Origin: Actinopolyspora mortivallis DSM 44261
GTDB taxonomy: Bacteria; Actinomycetota; Actinomycetes; Mycobacteriales; Pseudonocardiaceae
Direction: 5' to 3'
DNA length: 64,000 nt
NCBI RefSeq assembly: GCF_000384035.1
Contig: NZ_KB913024.1
Location: 3,460,023 to 3,524,022, forward strand
The notes beneath the pieces were generated by a model, which was not told the origin of the DNA, searched no databases, and worked only from the letters and a program-made list of their open reading frames with translations. The position numbers and the translations under genes are program-made. Of this stretch, positions 52,384-61,188 are shown piece after piece. The number at the start of each line of letters is the position of its first letter. Position 1 is the first letter of the stretch.

Positions 52384-52998
52384 GTGAACATCTTCGTGAT
52401 CCTCCCGATCGTCGTGGTGGTCCTCATCGTGGTCGCGGTGGTCGTACTCGCGCTCGTGCGTCGACAACATTCCGGGCACGCGCCCGAGCGGCCACGACCA
52501 CAGGACCCCTTCGCCACCGGAGACCAGGACGCGCTGCGCGGCGACCCACGTCGCCTCAAGGCCGGGGACATCGTGGAGATCCGCGGCATGTCCTACACCG
52601 TCCGCGGGACCCTGCGGCTGTCCGAGGGCAGCTGGCACTGGGCGGAACACCTGCTGGACGACGCCAAGGGCACCCAGGTGTGGCTGTCCGTCGAGGAGGA
52701 CCCGGACCTGATCCTGGCACAGTGGACTCCGTTGGAGGACGCCGAACCACCCCAACCGGGGCCCTCCCGGATCGAGCTGGGCGGGCGCACCTTCCGTTCC
52801 GAGGAGTCCGGCTCGGCGAGCTTCCGCAGCGAGGCCACCACCGGTCTCGACGAACGCGGCAGCGTGCGCTACCACGACTACGAGTCCTCCGACGGCACAC
52901 TGCTGGGTTTCGAGTCCTTCGACGGGGCCGAGTGGGAACCCACCCTCGGCGAGGAACTCAGTCGTTACGACGTGCGCGTCTACCCGGCTTCGGAGTGA
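52384..52998 (+). CDS. DUF4178 membrane-anchored protein
   Basis: A 204-residue protein with one N-terminal helix (about 4-26) and a cytoplasmic DUF4178 domain of beta-rich character (about 55-203), recognised by VEIRGMSYTVRGTLRLSEGSWHWAEHLL (in parts) and WLSVEEDPDLILAQWTPL. First gene of a five-gene operon of unknown job (DUF4178, DUF4247, a proline-tailed protein, DUF350, spermidine synthase). This set recurs in bacteria and has been linked to envelope stress in comparative work, as I recall. The GTG start follows AAGGGGCGGCA. Confidence 0.82.
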   Translation: MNIFVILPIVVVVLIVVAVVVLALVRRQHSGHAPERPRPQDPFATGDQDALRGDPRRLKAGDIVEIRGMSYTVRGTLRLSEGSWHWAEHLLDDAKGTQVWLSVEEDPDLILAQWTPLEDAEPPQPGPSRIELGGRTFRSEESGSASFRSEATTGLDERGSVRYHDYESSDGTLLGFESFDGAEWEPTLGEELSRYDVRVYPASE

Positions 52999-53017
52999 GA
53001 GGAGCCGGACGACGGCG

Positions 53018-53455
53018 ATGAAACCGAAATTCTGGTTCGCCATCGCGGCGATGGCGGCGGTGCTCGGGCTGATCGTCGCGCTGGTGACGGTCTTCTCCAC
53101 CGGAACCGGCCCACGGGGCTACGTGGCCAAGCACTACACCAGGGCGGAGCGGCTGGACCGCCCCGGCGACGACGACAACCGGGCCTACACCAGCAGGCAG
53201 TCACCGAGCAGGGTGGCCAACTCGGTGGCCAGAGCCTGGGAACCGATCACGCAGTACACGAACGAGACCGGTGTCTACCTGCGTTACAACAGGGACGCGG
53301 TGATCGTGCAACCCCGAAAGCGGGGCTCGGTCATCCACGTGATGGACCTCGACCAAGCCTACCGCCACTACCATCCCGTGGTCGGGGGCGCCTGGGGGTG
53401 GACGAGCCCGCACGGGCGGAGTTTCCGAGGGGGAGGTCCCGGGTCGGGCAAATGA
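53018..53455 (+). CDS. DUF4247 protein
   Basis: A 145-residue protein with an N-terminal membrane anchor (about 6-29) and the small DUF4247 domain: GYVAKHYTRAERLD, SRQSPSRVANSVARAW, and the YLRYNRDAVIVQP segment. The C-terminus is Gly/Ser rich. Second gene of the operon, 19 bases after DUF4178 and overlapping the next gene by four (ATGA). It is exported or faces the outside by the positive-inside rule. Function unknown. Confidence 0.8.
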   Translation: MKPKFWFAIAAMAAVLGLIVALVTVFSTGTGPRGYVAKHYTRAERLDRPGDDDNRAYTSRQSPSRVANSVARAWEPITQYTNETGVYLRYNRDAVIVQPRKRGSVIHVMDLDQAYRHYHPVVGGAWGWTSPHGRSFRGGGPGSGK

Positions 53456-54519
53456 GCGACGAACAGAAGAAGACCAAGATCGGATGCGTGGGGCTGCTCG
53501 TCTTCGGGATCGTCTCCTTCTTCGTCACCCTCGCCGTCACCGGCGGTTTCGGGAGTACGGGTGAACCACGCTTCTGGGGGGACGAAAGCAGCAGGTACCT
53601 CACGAGCAAGACCTACTCGGGCACCTCCATCCCCCGGTTCACCCGGGAGGAGTCCGCGGAACTGTCCCGGGCACTGGTCGAGCCCGCGCGGCGCTACGGC
53701 TTCTGCTTCGGGTGGAAGCTCACCGACGGCGGCGACGGAATGTTCGCACGGAGTTCGACCGACACCGGCGACGAGGGATGGTCCGTGGAGGACACGGACA
53801 GCGACCACGACCGGGGATCCAACCGGGGCCCACAGACACCGGTCGAGGTCTGCGACGAGTGGGTGGAACTGCGGGTGACCGTGGCCTACACCTCCCGCAC
53901 CAGCGAGGACTGGAGCGCGGTGGACATCGGGGTGGCCCACTCGTCGAACCTCTCCCTGAACACGCCCGGCAGCGAGGACTTCGCCGCGCTCGGCATCACG
54001 GCGAAGTCCTTCATCGAGACCCCGGTGGACACCACCGGACACGCGGTGCTGGCGCTGCCGCTGCTGCTGAGCGAGGACAACCCGGAACTGCCGAGGATCC
54101 GCCCGGAGAACGCCTCCGAGGAGGCGCCGCGGGAGAACCTTCCTCCCGGGTCGAGCCCCGGCTGGGTCGGGCGTGGACTCTGGCTGGGCGTGCTCGGGCT
54201 GGTCGCCGTGGGCAGCCTCGTGGCCGGGGTGATCGGCCTCCGTCGACAGCGTTCCGGGCCTTCCGAGGGGCCACCAACTCCTCCGCCACCGCAGGATGGT
54301 CCCCCCGGTCCCCCGCAGGGACCGCCCGGCGGGCCCACGCCCCCACAGCCGCCCCCCGGTCCCCCACCCGGTCAGGCTCCTCCCCAGGGGCCGCCTCCAC
54401 CGGGGTACCAACCACCTCCGGGAGATCCTCCTCCACCGCAGGGTCCGCCCCAACAGGGGCCGGGCCAGCAGTGGCCCCCTCCCGGCGGGCCAACGCAACC
54501 GCCTCCCGGTCCCCGGTGA
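53452..54519 (+). CDS. Membrane protein with proline-rich cytoplasmic tail, unknown
   Basis: A 355-residue protein with a first membrane helix (about 11-32), an extracytoplasmic domain (about 35-235), with a few cysteines (YGFCFGW, VCDEW), a second helix (about 240-262) and a long C-terminal tail composed almost only of Pro, Gly and Gln (about 268-355). No known family. It overlaps DUF4247 by the ATGA junction, indicating coupling. In this operon it probably forms a membrane complex with the DUF partners; the tail could bind WW or SH3-like domains, but that is only a guess. Confidence 0.68.
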   Translation: MSDEQKKTKIGCVGLLVFGIVSFFVTLAVTGGFGSTGEPRFWGDESSRYLTSKTYSGTSIPRFTREESAELSRALVEPARRYGFCFGWKLTDGGDGMFARSSTDTGDEGWSVEDTDSDHDRGSNRGPQTPVEVCDEWVELRVTVAYTSRTSEDWSAVDIGVAHSSNLSLNTPGSEDFAALGITAKSFIETPVDTTGHAVLALPLLLSEDNPELPRIRPENASEEAPRENLPPGSSPGWVGRGLWLGVLGLVAVGSLVAGVIGLRRQRSGPSEGPPTPPPPQDGPPGPPQGPPGGPTPPQPPPGPPPGQAPPQGPPPPGYQPPPGDPPPPQGPPQQGPGQQWPPPGGPTQPPPGPR

Positions 54520-54595
54520 CCGTCCGGTTTCCGACCGAGACCGGAACAGCAACGACCGGCAACCCGCTCGCCTCCCGAACCGAAAGGCACAACCG

Positions 54596-55021
54596 GTGTT
54601 CCAGCAACTGCTCTTCGGACTGTCGGCGGCCGTCGCCTACGGCGTGGTCGGCGCGGTTCTCATGGCCCTCGGATACGTGCTCATCGACCTCGCCACACCG
54701 GCCAGACTGCGGGACCTGATCTGGGTGCGCCGCAACGGCAACGCGGCCATCCTGCTGGTGTCCGGACTGCTCGGTGTGGGCATCATCCTCACCACGGCCA
54801 TCGCAGCCAGTTCCGACGACCTGGCCTACGGGCTGCTCGGTACCCTGGCCTACGGGCTGCTCGGGCTGATCCTGATGGGGCTGTCCTTCCTGGTGATCGA
54901 CGCCTTCACCCCGGGCAAGCTCGGCGAGGAACTCTCCACCGAGACCACGCACCCGGGAATCTGGGTCTCGGCCGCCGCGCACGTGGTGATCGCGACGATC
55001 ATCGCCGCGGCGATCTGGTGA
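54596..55021 (+). CDS. DUF350 membrane protein
   Basis: A 141-residue membrane protein with four helices (about 5-27, 45-68, 75-98 and 118-140), arranged as two DUF350 hairpins. Conserved elements: ALGYVLIDLATPARL and GLSFLVIDAFTPGKLGEEL, the tandem LIDxxTPxxL motif of the family. The GTG start has AAAGG nine bases before it. Fourth gene of the operon, 40 bases upstream of the spermidine synthase. The DUF350 function is not known. Confidence 0.83.
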   Translation: MFQQLLFGLSAAVAYGVVGAVLMALGYVLIDLATPARLRDLIWVRRNGNAAILLVSGLLGVGIILTTAIAASSDDLAYGLLGTLAYGLLGLILMGLSFLVIDAFTPGKLGEELSTETTHPGIWVSAAAHVVIATIIAAAIW

Positions 55022-55061
55022 CCACACCACCGACCCGCGTCCCCGAACCGAAACCGCCTTC

Positions 55062-56669
55062 ATGAGCACGGAAACCGACCAGCTCGGCCCCGAACGAACC
55101 CCGGCGAGTGCCGCGACCGACTCCACACCCCGGCGCGGCCCGGCCCGTTTCGCGGTGCTGCTGGCGGTGTTCGTGTGCTCGGCCTGCGGACTGGTCTACG
55201 AACTGGCCCTGGTCGCCCTCGGCAGCTACCTGATCGGCAACAGCGTGGGCCAGGCCTCCGTGGTGCTCTCCCTGATGGTGTTCGCCATGGGGGTGGGGGC
55301 GCTGCTGGCCAAACCGTTGCAGCGGTGGGCGGCGACGGCGTTCGTGACGGTGGAGCTGGTGCTGGCGCTGCTCGGTGGGCTGAGCGTGCTCGGGCTGTAC
55401 GCGGCCTTCGCCTGGCTGAGCCTGTACACGCCGATGCTGGTGGCCACCTCGCTGACCCTGGGCGTGCTGATCGGCGCGGAGATCCCGCTGCTCATGGTGC
55501 TGCTGCAACGCATCAGACGCCAGGAGGCCGGGTCGGCCGTGGCCGACATGTTCGCGGCTGACTACGTGGGCGCCCTGGTGGGGGGACTGGCCTTCCCGTT
55601 CCTGCTGCTTCCGCTGCTGGGACAGATCAAGGGCGCCCTCGTGGTGGGGATGCTCAACGCGGCGGCGGGTCTGGGACTGGTACTCACCGTCTACCGACGG
55701 GAGCTGGGCAGACGCCCGGTCGCGCTGTTGACGGTCTGTTCGCTGCTGGTCGGCCTGGCGCTCGGCGGGGCGTTCGCCTGGTCCGACCGGTTCGAGACGA
55801 CGGCACGTCAGGCGCTGTACGACGATCCGGTGGTCTTCGCCGAACGCACCAGGTACCAGGAAGTCGTGCTGACCCGCTCGCGGTCGTTGAGCGGCAACAC
55901 GGACACGCGGCTGTACCTGAACGGCGACCTGCAGTTCAGCTCCGTCGACGAACACCGCTACCACGAGGCGCTGGTCCATCCGGCCATGGCCGGTGACCAC
56001 TCCAACGTGCTGATCCTCGGCGGCGGGGACGGACTCGCGCTGCGTGAGGTGCTGCGCTATCCCGACGTCGAGGAGGTGACCCTGGTCGAACTCGACCCCA
56101 CGGTACTGCGGCTCGGTAGCGAGGACCCGCGCCTGACCAGGCTGAACCAGCACGCCTTCGACGACCCCCGGGTGCACACCGTCTCCGCCGACGCCTTCCG
56201 TTGGCTGCGGGACAACCGGCGGCGTTTCGACGTGGTGCTGGTGGACATGCCGGACCCGGACTCCACCGAGACGGCCAAGCTCTACTCCACCGAGTTCTAC
56301 TCCCTGGTGCTGCGGGCCCTTGACGAGCGGGGGCGGGTGAACGTCCAGGCCGGTTCCCCGTACTTCGCCACAGAGGCCTACTGGTGCATCGAGGCGTCGA
56401 TGCGACAGGCGGGCCTGGCCACCGTGCCCTACTCCCGCTCGATCCCCAGTTTCGGGCCGTGGGGGTTCCACCTGGGCACCGCCGGGGACACCGCGCCCTC
56501 GCTGCGGCTGCCCTCGCGGAGGCCGCCGCTGCGGACCCTGGACGGCCCGACGCTGCGGGCGACCGGGGTCTTTCCCCCCGACCGGGACAGGCTCGCCGAG
56601 GTGGAGCCGTCCACGCTGATGCACCCGCGGATCATCGACTACGAGCGGGGAGCCTGGCGGAACTACTAG
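55062..56669 (+). CDS. Membrane-bound polyamine aminopropyltransferase (spermidine synthase)
   Basis: A 535-residue protein: an N-terminal membrane domain of about seven helices (25-235) and a C-terminal spermidine synthase domain (about 255-500) with TRYQEVVL, LQFSSVDEHRYHEALVHP, ILGGGDGLALREVL, VELDPTVLRLG and the catalytic-type DMPDPDS. This architecture is common in actinobacteria and pairs with DUF350. It would transfer an aminopropyl group from decarboxylated SAM; the polyamine acceptor is unknown. ATG at 55062. It ends the operon. Confidence 0.86.
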   Translation: MSTETDQLGPERTPASAATDSTPRRGPARFAVLLAVFVCSACGLVYELALVALGSYLIGNSVGQASVVLSLMVFAMGVGALLAKPLQRWAATAFVTVELVLALLGGLSVLGLYAAFAWLSLYTPMLVATSLTLGVLIGAEIPLLMVLLQRIRRQEAGSAVADMFAADYVGALVGGLAFPFLLLPLLGQIKGALVVGMLNAAAGLGLVLTVYRRELGRRPVALLTVCSLLVGLALGGAFAWSDRFETTARQALYDDPVVFAERTRYQEVVLTRSRSLSGNTDTRLYLNGDLQFSSVDEHRYHEALVHPAMAGDHSNVLILGGGDGLALREVLRYPDVEEVTLVELDPTVLRLGSEDPRLTRLNQHAFDDPRVHTVSADAFRWLRDNRRRFDVVLVDMPDPDSTETAKLYSTEFYSLVLRALDERGRVNVQAGSPYFATEAYWCIEASMRQAGLATVPYSRSIPSFGPWGFHLGTAGDTAPSLRLPSRRPPLRTLDGPTLRATGVFPPDRDRLAEVEPSTLMHPRIIDYERGAWRNY

Positions 56670-56741
56670 ACCTCGGCGCGGAACGGTTGGGACTTCCCGT
56701 TGGGCGGTGTCGCATCCGGCCGGTGTCGCGGCACGAGTGTC

Positions 56742-56766
56742 GCCCGCGCTCCGTCACGGCGCGGGC
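56742..56766 (+). terminator. Short hairpin after the spermidine synthase operon
   Basis: GCCCGCG (56742-56748) pairs with CGCGGGC (56760-56766) around an 11-base loop, 73 bases after the last stop of the operon. A modest terminator candidate. Confidence 0.4.
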
Positions 56767-56844
56767 AGGGTCTCCTGTCGCGGGGCCCCGCTGCCGCCGC
56801 CTCCGTGTTGTCCTGACCGGACCGGAAAGAACGGTTCACGGCAC

Positions 56845-56877
56845 TGTCCATTCACGAGTGAAATAACTGTGTATTAT
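56845..56877 (+). promoter_or_regulatory. Promoter with TTCACGAGTGAA palindrome before the FUSC gene
   Basis: TATTAT at 56872-56877 is a strong -10 box. The palindrome TTCACGAGTGAA (56851-56862) sits where the -35 region would be, so a regulator binding there could block or assist the polymerase. The GTG start at 56886 is just eight bases after the -10 box, so the transcript probably has no leader. Confidence 0.45.
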
Positions 56878-56885
56878 GTGAAAAT

Positions 56886-58508
56886 GTGTCTTCGGCCATA
56901 CTCGCACGGCATTTGGGGGAGACGCTTCGTCTGAACCGCAACGGGCCGATCTTCTGGCCGGCGTTGAGGTCTTTTCTGTCGGTGCTGCTGCCACTGGTGA
57001 CGCTGTTCCAGCTCGACCGGATGGACCTGGTCGCCGGAGCGGTGTTCGGCGGACTGACCAGTGTGTACTGCCGCAGTGATCCCTCCCGCCACCAGATCCG
57101 CTCCCTCGCCGTGGTGGCGGCGGGCATGGTGGTTGCCGTGGCGCTCGGGGACCTCATCGCCGTGTCGGGCCTGTCTCCGGGGCGGCAACAGCTGGTGGCC
57201 GTGGTGGGTACCGCCGTGGTGGGAGCGGTGGCCACGGCGGCCACCACTGCGGCCCGCGTGGGCGCGCCGGGAGGGTTGATCTTCGCCTTCGCCACCGGCG
57301 CCTGCGCGAACCTCTCCCTCTCTCCCGGCGAGCTGCCCGCCCACCTGATCGTCTGCGCGCTCAGCGGCGCCTTCGCCTGGGGGGTGTGCTCCCTGGGGGC
57401 CGTGCTGGCCGGACTGCGCCCGCAACGCCGAGCCGTGGCCGCCGCGCTGGAGGCCACCGCCGCGCACCTGGCGAACCCGGACCTGGACGGCAGACACCGG
57501 GCCGCCGTGGCCGTCGAGAACGCCCGCACCCGACTGCCGCTGGTGAGCGCACGACGGCGGGAGAGTACCGAGTACCGGGAGCTGGTGCGGGCCGTGGAGG
57601 TCTGCGAGGTGCTGCTGGGGGCCTCGCGGGTGGCCCGGGCCACCGTGTGGTCCCTGCGTGCCACGGCCGAGCGGGTCCGCACCGGTCAGCCCCTCCATCC
57701 ACCGGGATACGCCCGCCCGGACCGGCCGCTGGAACCCGGCCCTCCCCCCTCGCGGTGGTGGGCCGTGCGCGAGGTGCTGCTCGCCACGGCCCGCCCCCGC
57801 CGGGGGACGGGCACCTGGCTGCTGCCGTTCGCGGCCCGGGTGGGGACCGCGGCGCTGGTCTCGGGGGTGGCGGCCCAGCTGCTCGGCCTCGGACACACCT
57901 ACTGGGCCGCGGTCTCGGCCGTGTCGGTGCTCCAGGCGACCAGCACGTCACGGTCGGTCCCCCGGATGCTGCAACGTGTGGCGGGCACACTCGGCGGGGT
58001 GGTGATCGGGATGCTCCTGCTGTCCCTGCATCCCCGGGTGTGGGTGATCATCCTGCTGCTGGCGGCGTTGCAGTGGGCGGCGGAGATGACCGTGACGATC
58101 AACTACGCGTTCGGGCTGCTGTTCGTGACCCCGGTGGCGCTGCTGGTCGGGGGGATGATGAGCCCAGCCCCGCCGGAGGAGCTCGCCGCGAGCAGGCTGT
58201 GGACGACCCTGCTGGGGGCGGCCGTGGCCGTGCTGGTGGCCCGGCTCGCCCCGCACCGGGCGTGGCTGGTGCGGGTGCGGGACGCACTGGACCGAGTGAG
58301 GCGGTTGGTGGAGCTGGGCGGGGCGGCCCCGAGGCAGCAGCTGCGTCAGGCGCTGGTGGAGCTGCACGACGCCTACGACACGGCGGCGGGAGAGGTCCCG
58401 GACGAACACCTCCCCACGGAGGAACTGCTCAGGGTCTCCCGCCGGGCCTACCGGCTGCTCGACGAGCGGGACTATCCGAGCCCCCGCCCTCGGGAGACGG
58501 CCGGGTGA
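56886..58508 (+). CDS. FUSC-family membrane exporter-like protein
   Basis: A 540-residue protein of the FUSC/aromatic acid exporter family, made of two membrane blocks (about 20-170 and 315-455), each with about five to six helices, separated and followed by cytoplasmic helical segments (170-310 and 455-540). Signatures are PLVTLFQLDRMDLVAGAVFGGL and a second-block YWAAVSAVSVLQATSTSRSVPRMLQRVAGTLGGVVIG (in parts). The family exports aromatic acids or other small anions. The start is GTG at 56886, probably leaderless (no ribosome site, -10 box eight bases ahead). Confidence 0.82.
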   Translation: MSSAILARHLGETLRLNRNGPIFWPALRSFLSVLLPLVTLFQLDRMDLVAGAVFGGLTSVYCRSDPSRHQIRSLAVVAAGMVVAVALGDLIAVSGLSPGRQQLVAVVGTAVVGAVATAATTAARVGAPGGLIFAFATGACANLSLSPGELPAHLIVCALSGAFAWGVCSLGAVLAGLRPQRRAVAAALEATAAHLANPDLDGRHRAAVAVENARTRLPLVSARRRESTEYRELVRAVEVCEVLLGASRVARATVWSLRATAERVRTGQPLHPPGYARPDRPLEPGPPPSRWWAVREVLLATARPRRGTGTWLLPFAARVGTAALVSGVAAQLLGLGHTYWAAVSAVSVLQATSTSRSVPRMLQRVAGTLGGVVIGMLLLSLHPRVWVIILLLAALQWAAEMTVTINYAFGLLFVTPVALLVGGMMSPAPPEELAASRLWTTLLGAAVAVLVARLAPHRAWLVRVRDALDRVRRLVELGGAAPRQQLRQALVELHDAYDTAAGEVPDEHLPTEELLRVSRRAYRLLDERDYPSPRPRETAG

Positions 58509-58538
58509 ACGACCGGGCGAGCACGGGGGCGCACCGGG

Positions 58539-59642
58539 TCACGGACCGAACCAGCGTTCCTCGACCGAACGCGGCGCCCCCGCCGTGGAGCCGGGGACCA
58601 GCTGGGTGTCCAGCACGACCTCCCGGGGCTTGCCGGTGGACTCACCGGCGTCGAGCAGCAGCCGACCGGCGGCCCGTCCCTTCTCCATCACGGGCTGGCG
58701 CACGGTGGTCAGCCCGACACGTTCGGCGTCGTCGATGCCGTCGAAACCGGTGATGGTGAGATCCTGCGGCACCCGACGTCCCTGGCGCCGCACCTCCGAC
58801 AACGCCCCCAGCGCCAGGATGTCCGAGGTGCACATGACGGCGGTGATCTCCGGGTCCAGCTCCATCAGCTGCGCCGCGGCCGACCCCCCGGACTCCGGGG
58901 TGTGGTCGAAACGTTCGATCACCGGGACCTGTTCCCAGTCGACCCCCACCTCGGCGAAGGCCTCGGAGAGCGCGGCCAGGCGCGCCCGCTGCACGTGGAA
59001 GTGCGCGTTCACCTGCCGTTCGGAGGAGGCGGGGCCGTCGTTGCGCGTGCGGGCCAGCCTCATGCAGATCACCCCGATCTTGCGGTGACCCAGCTCGATG
59101 AGGTGCCTGGCCAGCCCCTTGATCGCCGCGCCGTCGTCGATGCCGACCCGGTCGACCTCCGAGAGGTTGGGCTGGTCGCAGATCACGGCGGGCACGGGAC
59201 GTTCCATCACGGCGGCCAGGTGCGGGTCGTCGTCGGGGACCGAGTAGACCACGAAGCCGTCCACTCCGGCGCTGTGCACGGCGGCCACGTCCTCGTGTTC
59301 CGGGTTGGCCGGTATCAGCAGCAACCCGTGTCCGGCGTCCTCGCAGGCCAGGGCGAGTCCTTCGAGGAAGCCGACGGCGGCGGGGTCACGGAACGCGTAG
59401 GAGAGGTTCTCGGTCAACAGCAGTCCCACGGCCCCGGCCTTGCGGGTTCTCAGGGAACGGGCCACCGGATCGGGCCCGGGGTAGCCGAGTCTGCGGGCGG
59501 TGTCCAGCACACGCTTGCGCAGTTCCGGGGACAGCTGGTCGGGACGGTTGTAGGCGTTGGACACCGTTGTCCGCGAAACGCCGAGTTCCGCGGCGAGGGA
59601 GGCCAACGTCGCGGGTCGCCTCGAGTTCGTAGACCGCACCAT
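58539..59642 (-). CDS. LacI-family transcriptional regulator
   Basis: A 367-residue LacI-type repressor: helix-turn-helix TLASLAAELGVSRTTVSNAYN (about 12-32) with the hinge helix at about 55-65 (DPVARSLRTRKAG), then a type 1 periplasmic-binding-like domain (68-350) with SYAFRDPAAVGFLEGL and the effector region TITGFDGIDDAE. The start ATG has GGTGC only, but the N-terminus matches the family. It converges with the FUSC gene and is divergent from MsiK at 254 bases. It may control sugar uptake, but no sugar transporter gene besides msiK is nearby. Confidence 0.87.
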   Translation of the reverse strand: MVRSTNSRRPATLASLAAELGVSRTTVSNAYNRPDQLSPELRKRVLDTARRLGYPGPDPVARSLRTRKAGAVGLLLTENLSYAFRDPAAVGFLEGLALACEDAGHGLLLIPANPEHEDVAAVHSAGVDGFVVYSVPDDDPHLAAVMERPVPAVICDQPNLSEVDRVGIDDGAAIKGLARHLIELGHRKIGVICMRLARTRNDGPASSERQVNAHFHVQRARLAALSEAFAEVGVDWEQVPVIERFDHTPESGGSAAAQLMELDPEITAVMCTSDILALGALSEVRRQGRRVPQDLTITGFDGIDDAERVGLTTVRQPVMEKGRAAGRLLLDAGESTGKPREVVLDTQLVPGSTAGAPRSVEERWFGP

Positions 59643-59855
59643 GCGGGAACCGTAACGGTTCAGTACGCCCAGGTGAAGTTTTCCGAACCCGGATCCAGAT
59701 CACATGTCACCGGATTCGTGCACGGCGGCATTCGGAACGCGAAAAACACGCCCGGTGCGGGCCACGTTTCCGGGTCGGATCCGTGCGTGAAAAGGGTGCC
59801 ACATTCCCGCGATTTCCCTTGTGACGGGGGGTGACGGGGGCGCACGACTGGGTTA

Positions 59856-59871
59856 ATTTGTCCAGACCAAT
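59856..59871. promoter_or_regulatory. dre-like site upstream of the MsiK-type gene
   Basis: Read on the minus strand, ATTGGTCTGGACAAAT matches 11 of 16 positions of the DasR consensus ACTGGTCTAGACCACT and keeps TGGTCT plus GAC. It lies 24 bases before the msiK start. In Streptomyces msiK is a DasR target, so the location supports it, but the right half is degenerate. Confidence 0.55.
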
Positions 59872-59895
59872 CCCGTGATGAAAGGTGTGTCACAC

Positions 59896-60996
59896 ATGGC
59901 CGAGGTCGCCTACATCGACGCCTCCCGCCTTTTTCCCGGATCCCCACCGGTGCGGGCCGTGAACGGGCTGAATCTGGAGATCTCCGACGGCGAGTTCCTC
60001 GTGCTCGTCGGCCCTTCGGGATCGGGAAAATCCACCGCCCTGCGCATGGTCGCGGGTTTGGAGGACACCGACGAGGGGGCCATTCACATCGGGGGACGCG
60101 ACGTCACCTCCGTACCACCCAAGTCACGGGACATCGCCATGGTGTTCCAGTCCTACGCGCTCTACCCGCACATGACCGTGGCGGAGAACATGGGCTTCGC
60201 GCTGAAGCTGCGCAGGGTTCCCAGAAGCACCATCCGCCAGCAGGTCGAGCAGGCCGCCGACATGCTCGACCTGCGGCGGTTCCTCGACCGCAAACCCAGG
60301 GAGCTGTCCGGGGGGCAACGTCAGCGTGTGGCGATGGGGCGGGCCATCGTGCGCGATCCGAGCGTGTTCCTCATGGACGAGCCGTTGTCCAACCTGGACG
60401 CGAAACTGCGCGTGGAGACCAGGGCCAACATCGCCGGTCTGCAACGCCGCCTGGGCACCACGACACTCTACGTGACCCACGACCAGGTCGAGGCGATGAC
60501 CATGGGCCACCGGGTCGCGGTGCTCGCCGACGGCGAGTTACAGCAGGTGGACACCCCACGTGAGCTGTACGAACGTCCGGCCAACTCCTTCGTGGCCGGG
60601 TTCATCGGCTCCCCCGCGATGAACCTGACAACCACACGCCTCACCCCCGAGGGGGTGCTCTTCGAAGGTCACACGATCCCGCTGCCCCGCACGAGGCTGT
60701 CCAGCGCCTCCGCCCAGGGGCTCGACGAGGTGACCCTGGGGCTGCGTCCCGAGGCGCTGCGGTTGGAGTCCTCCGAACGGGAGGGGGTCTCGCTGGTCGT
60801 CGAGCTGGTCGAGGAGCTGGGGGCCGACGCGCTGGTGCACGCCAGGCCGGACAACGACGCGAACGCACAGCGACTGGTCATCCGCACCGACGGCCGCCGT
60901 CCTCCCGCCCTGGGGGAGCGAGTGTTCGTGAGCACCCGCGATCCGGAGGAGCTGCACCTGTTCCATCCACGCACCGGGGCCAGGCTGACCGTGTGA
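59896..60996 (+). CDS. msiK: ABC sugar importer ATPase (MsiK/UgpC type)
   Basis: A 366-residue ABC ATPase of the MsiK group, the shared energiser of several sugar importers in actinomycetes. Walker A GPSGSGKST (about 38-46), Q-loop FQSYALYPHMTV, signature LSGGQRQRVAMGRA, Walker B VFLMDEPLSNLD and H-loop YVTHDQVEAM are intact. The C-terminal 120 residues form the MalK-type regulatory (TOBE) part. No permease or binding protein genes are adjacent, which fits the stand-alone multitask role. The ATG at 59896 has AAAGG ten bases before; an upstream GTG at 59875 in frame is less likely. Confidence 0.85.
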   Translation: MAEVAYIDASRLFPGSPPVRAVNGLNLEISDGEFLVLVGPSGSGKSTALRMVAGLEDTDEGAIHIGGRDVTSVPPKSRDIAMVFQSYALYPHMTVAENMGFALKLRRVPRSTIRQQVEQAADMLDLRRFLDRKPRELSGGQRQRVAMGRAIVRDPSVFLMDEPLSNLDAKLRVETRANIAGLQRRLGTTTLYVTHDQVEAMTMGHRVAVLADGELQQVDTPRELYERPANSFVAGFIGSPAMNLTTTRLTPEGVLFEGHTIPLPRTRLSSASAQGLDEVTLGLRPEALRLESSEREGVSLVVELVEELGADALVHARPDNDANAQRLVIRTDGRRPPALGERVFVSTRDPEELHLFHPRTGARLTV

Positions 60997-61129
60997 GCGG
61001 GGAGTCCGGCGGGACGTTCGTCCCCGTCCCGCCGGAAGCGGTGATCCCTTCCGCGACGTCACGAGCATCACTGTCATCCGAAAAGGGGATGCGGTGGCAG
61101 TCGATCAGCGACAACGCGTAGACTTCAAT

Positions 61130-61147
61130 TGACAATGATTTCCATTA
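61130..61147. promoter_or_regulatory. Zur-box-like operator upstream of znuA
   Basis: TGACAATGATTTCCATTA closely matches the actinomycete Zur box TGAAAATGATTTTCATTT, with the core AATGATTT and the flanking TGA and CATT. It lies 42 bases before the znuA start. Zinc-bound Zur would repress the znuACB genes. Confidence 0.8.
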
Positions 61148-61188
61148 GCGGTCGGGATCGCATGACACGCCACAGGCCAGGAGTCCTC

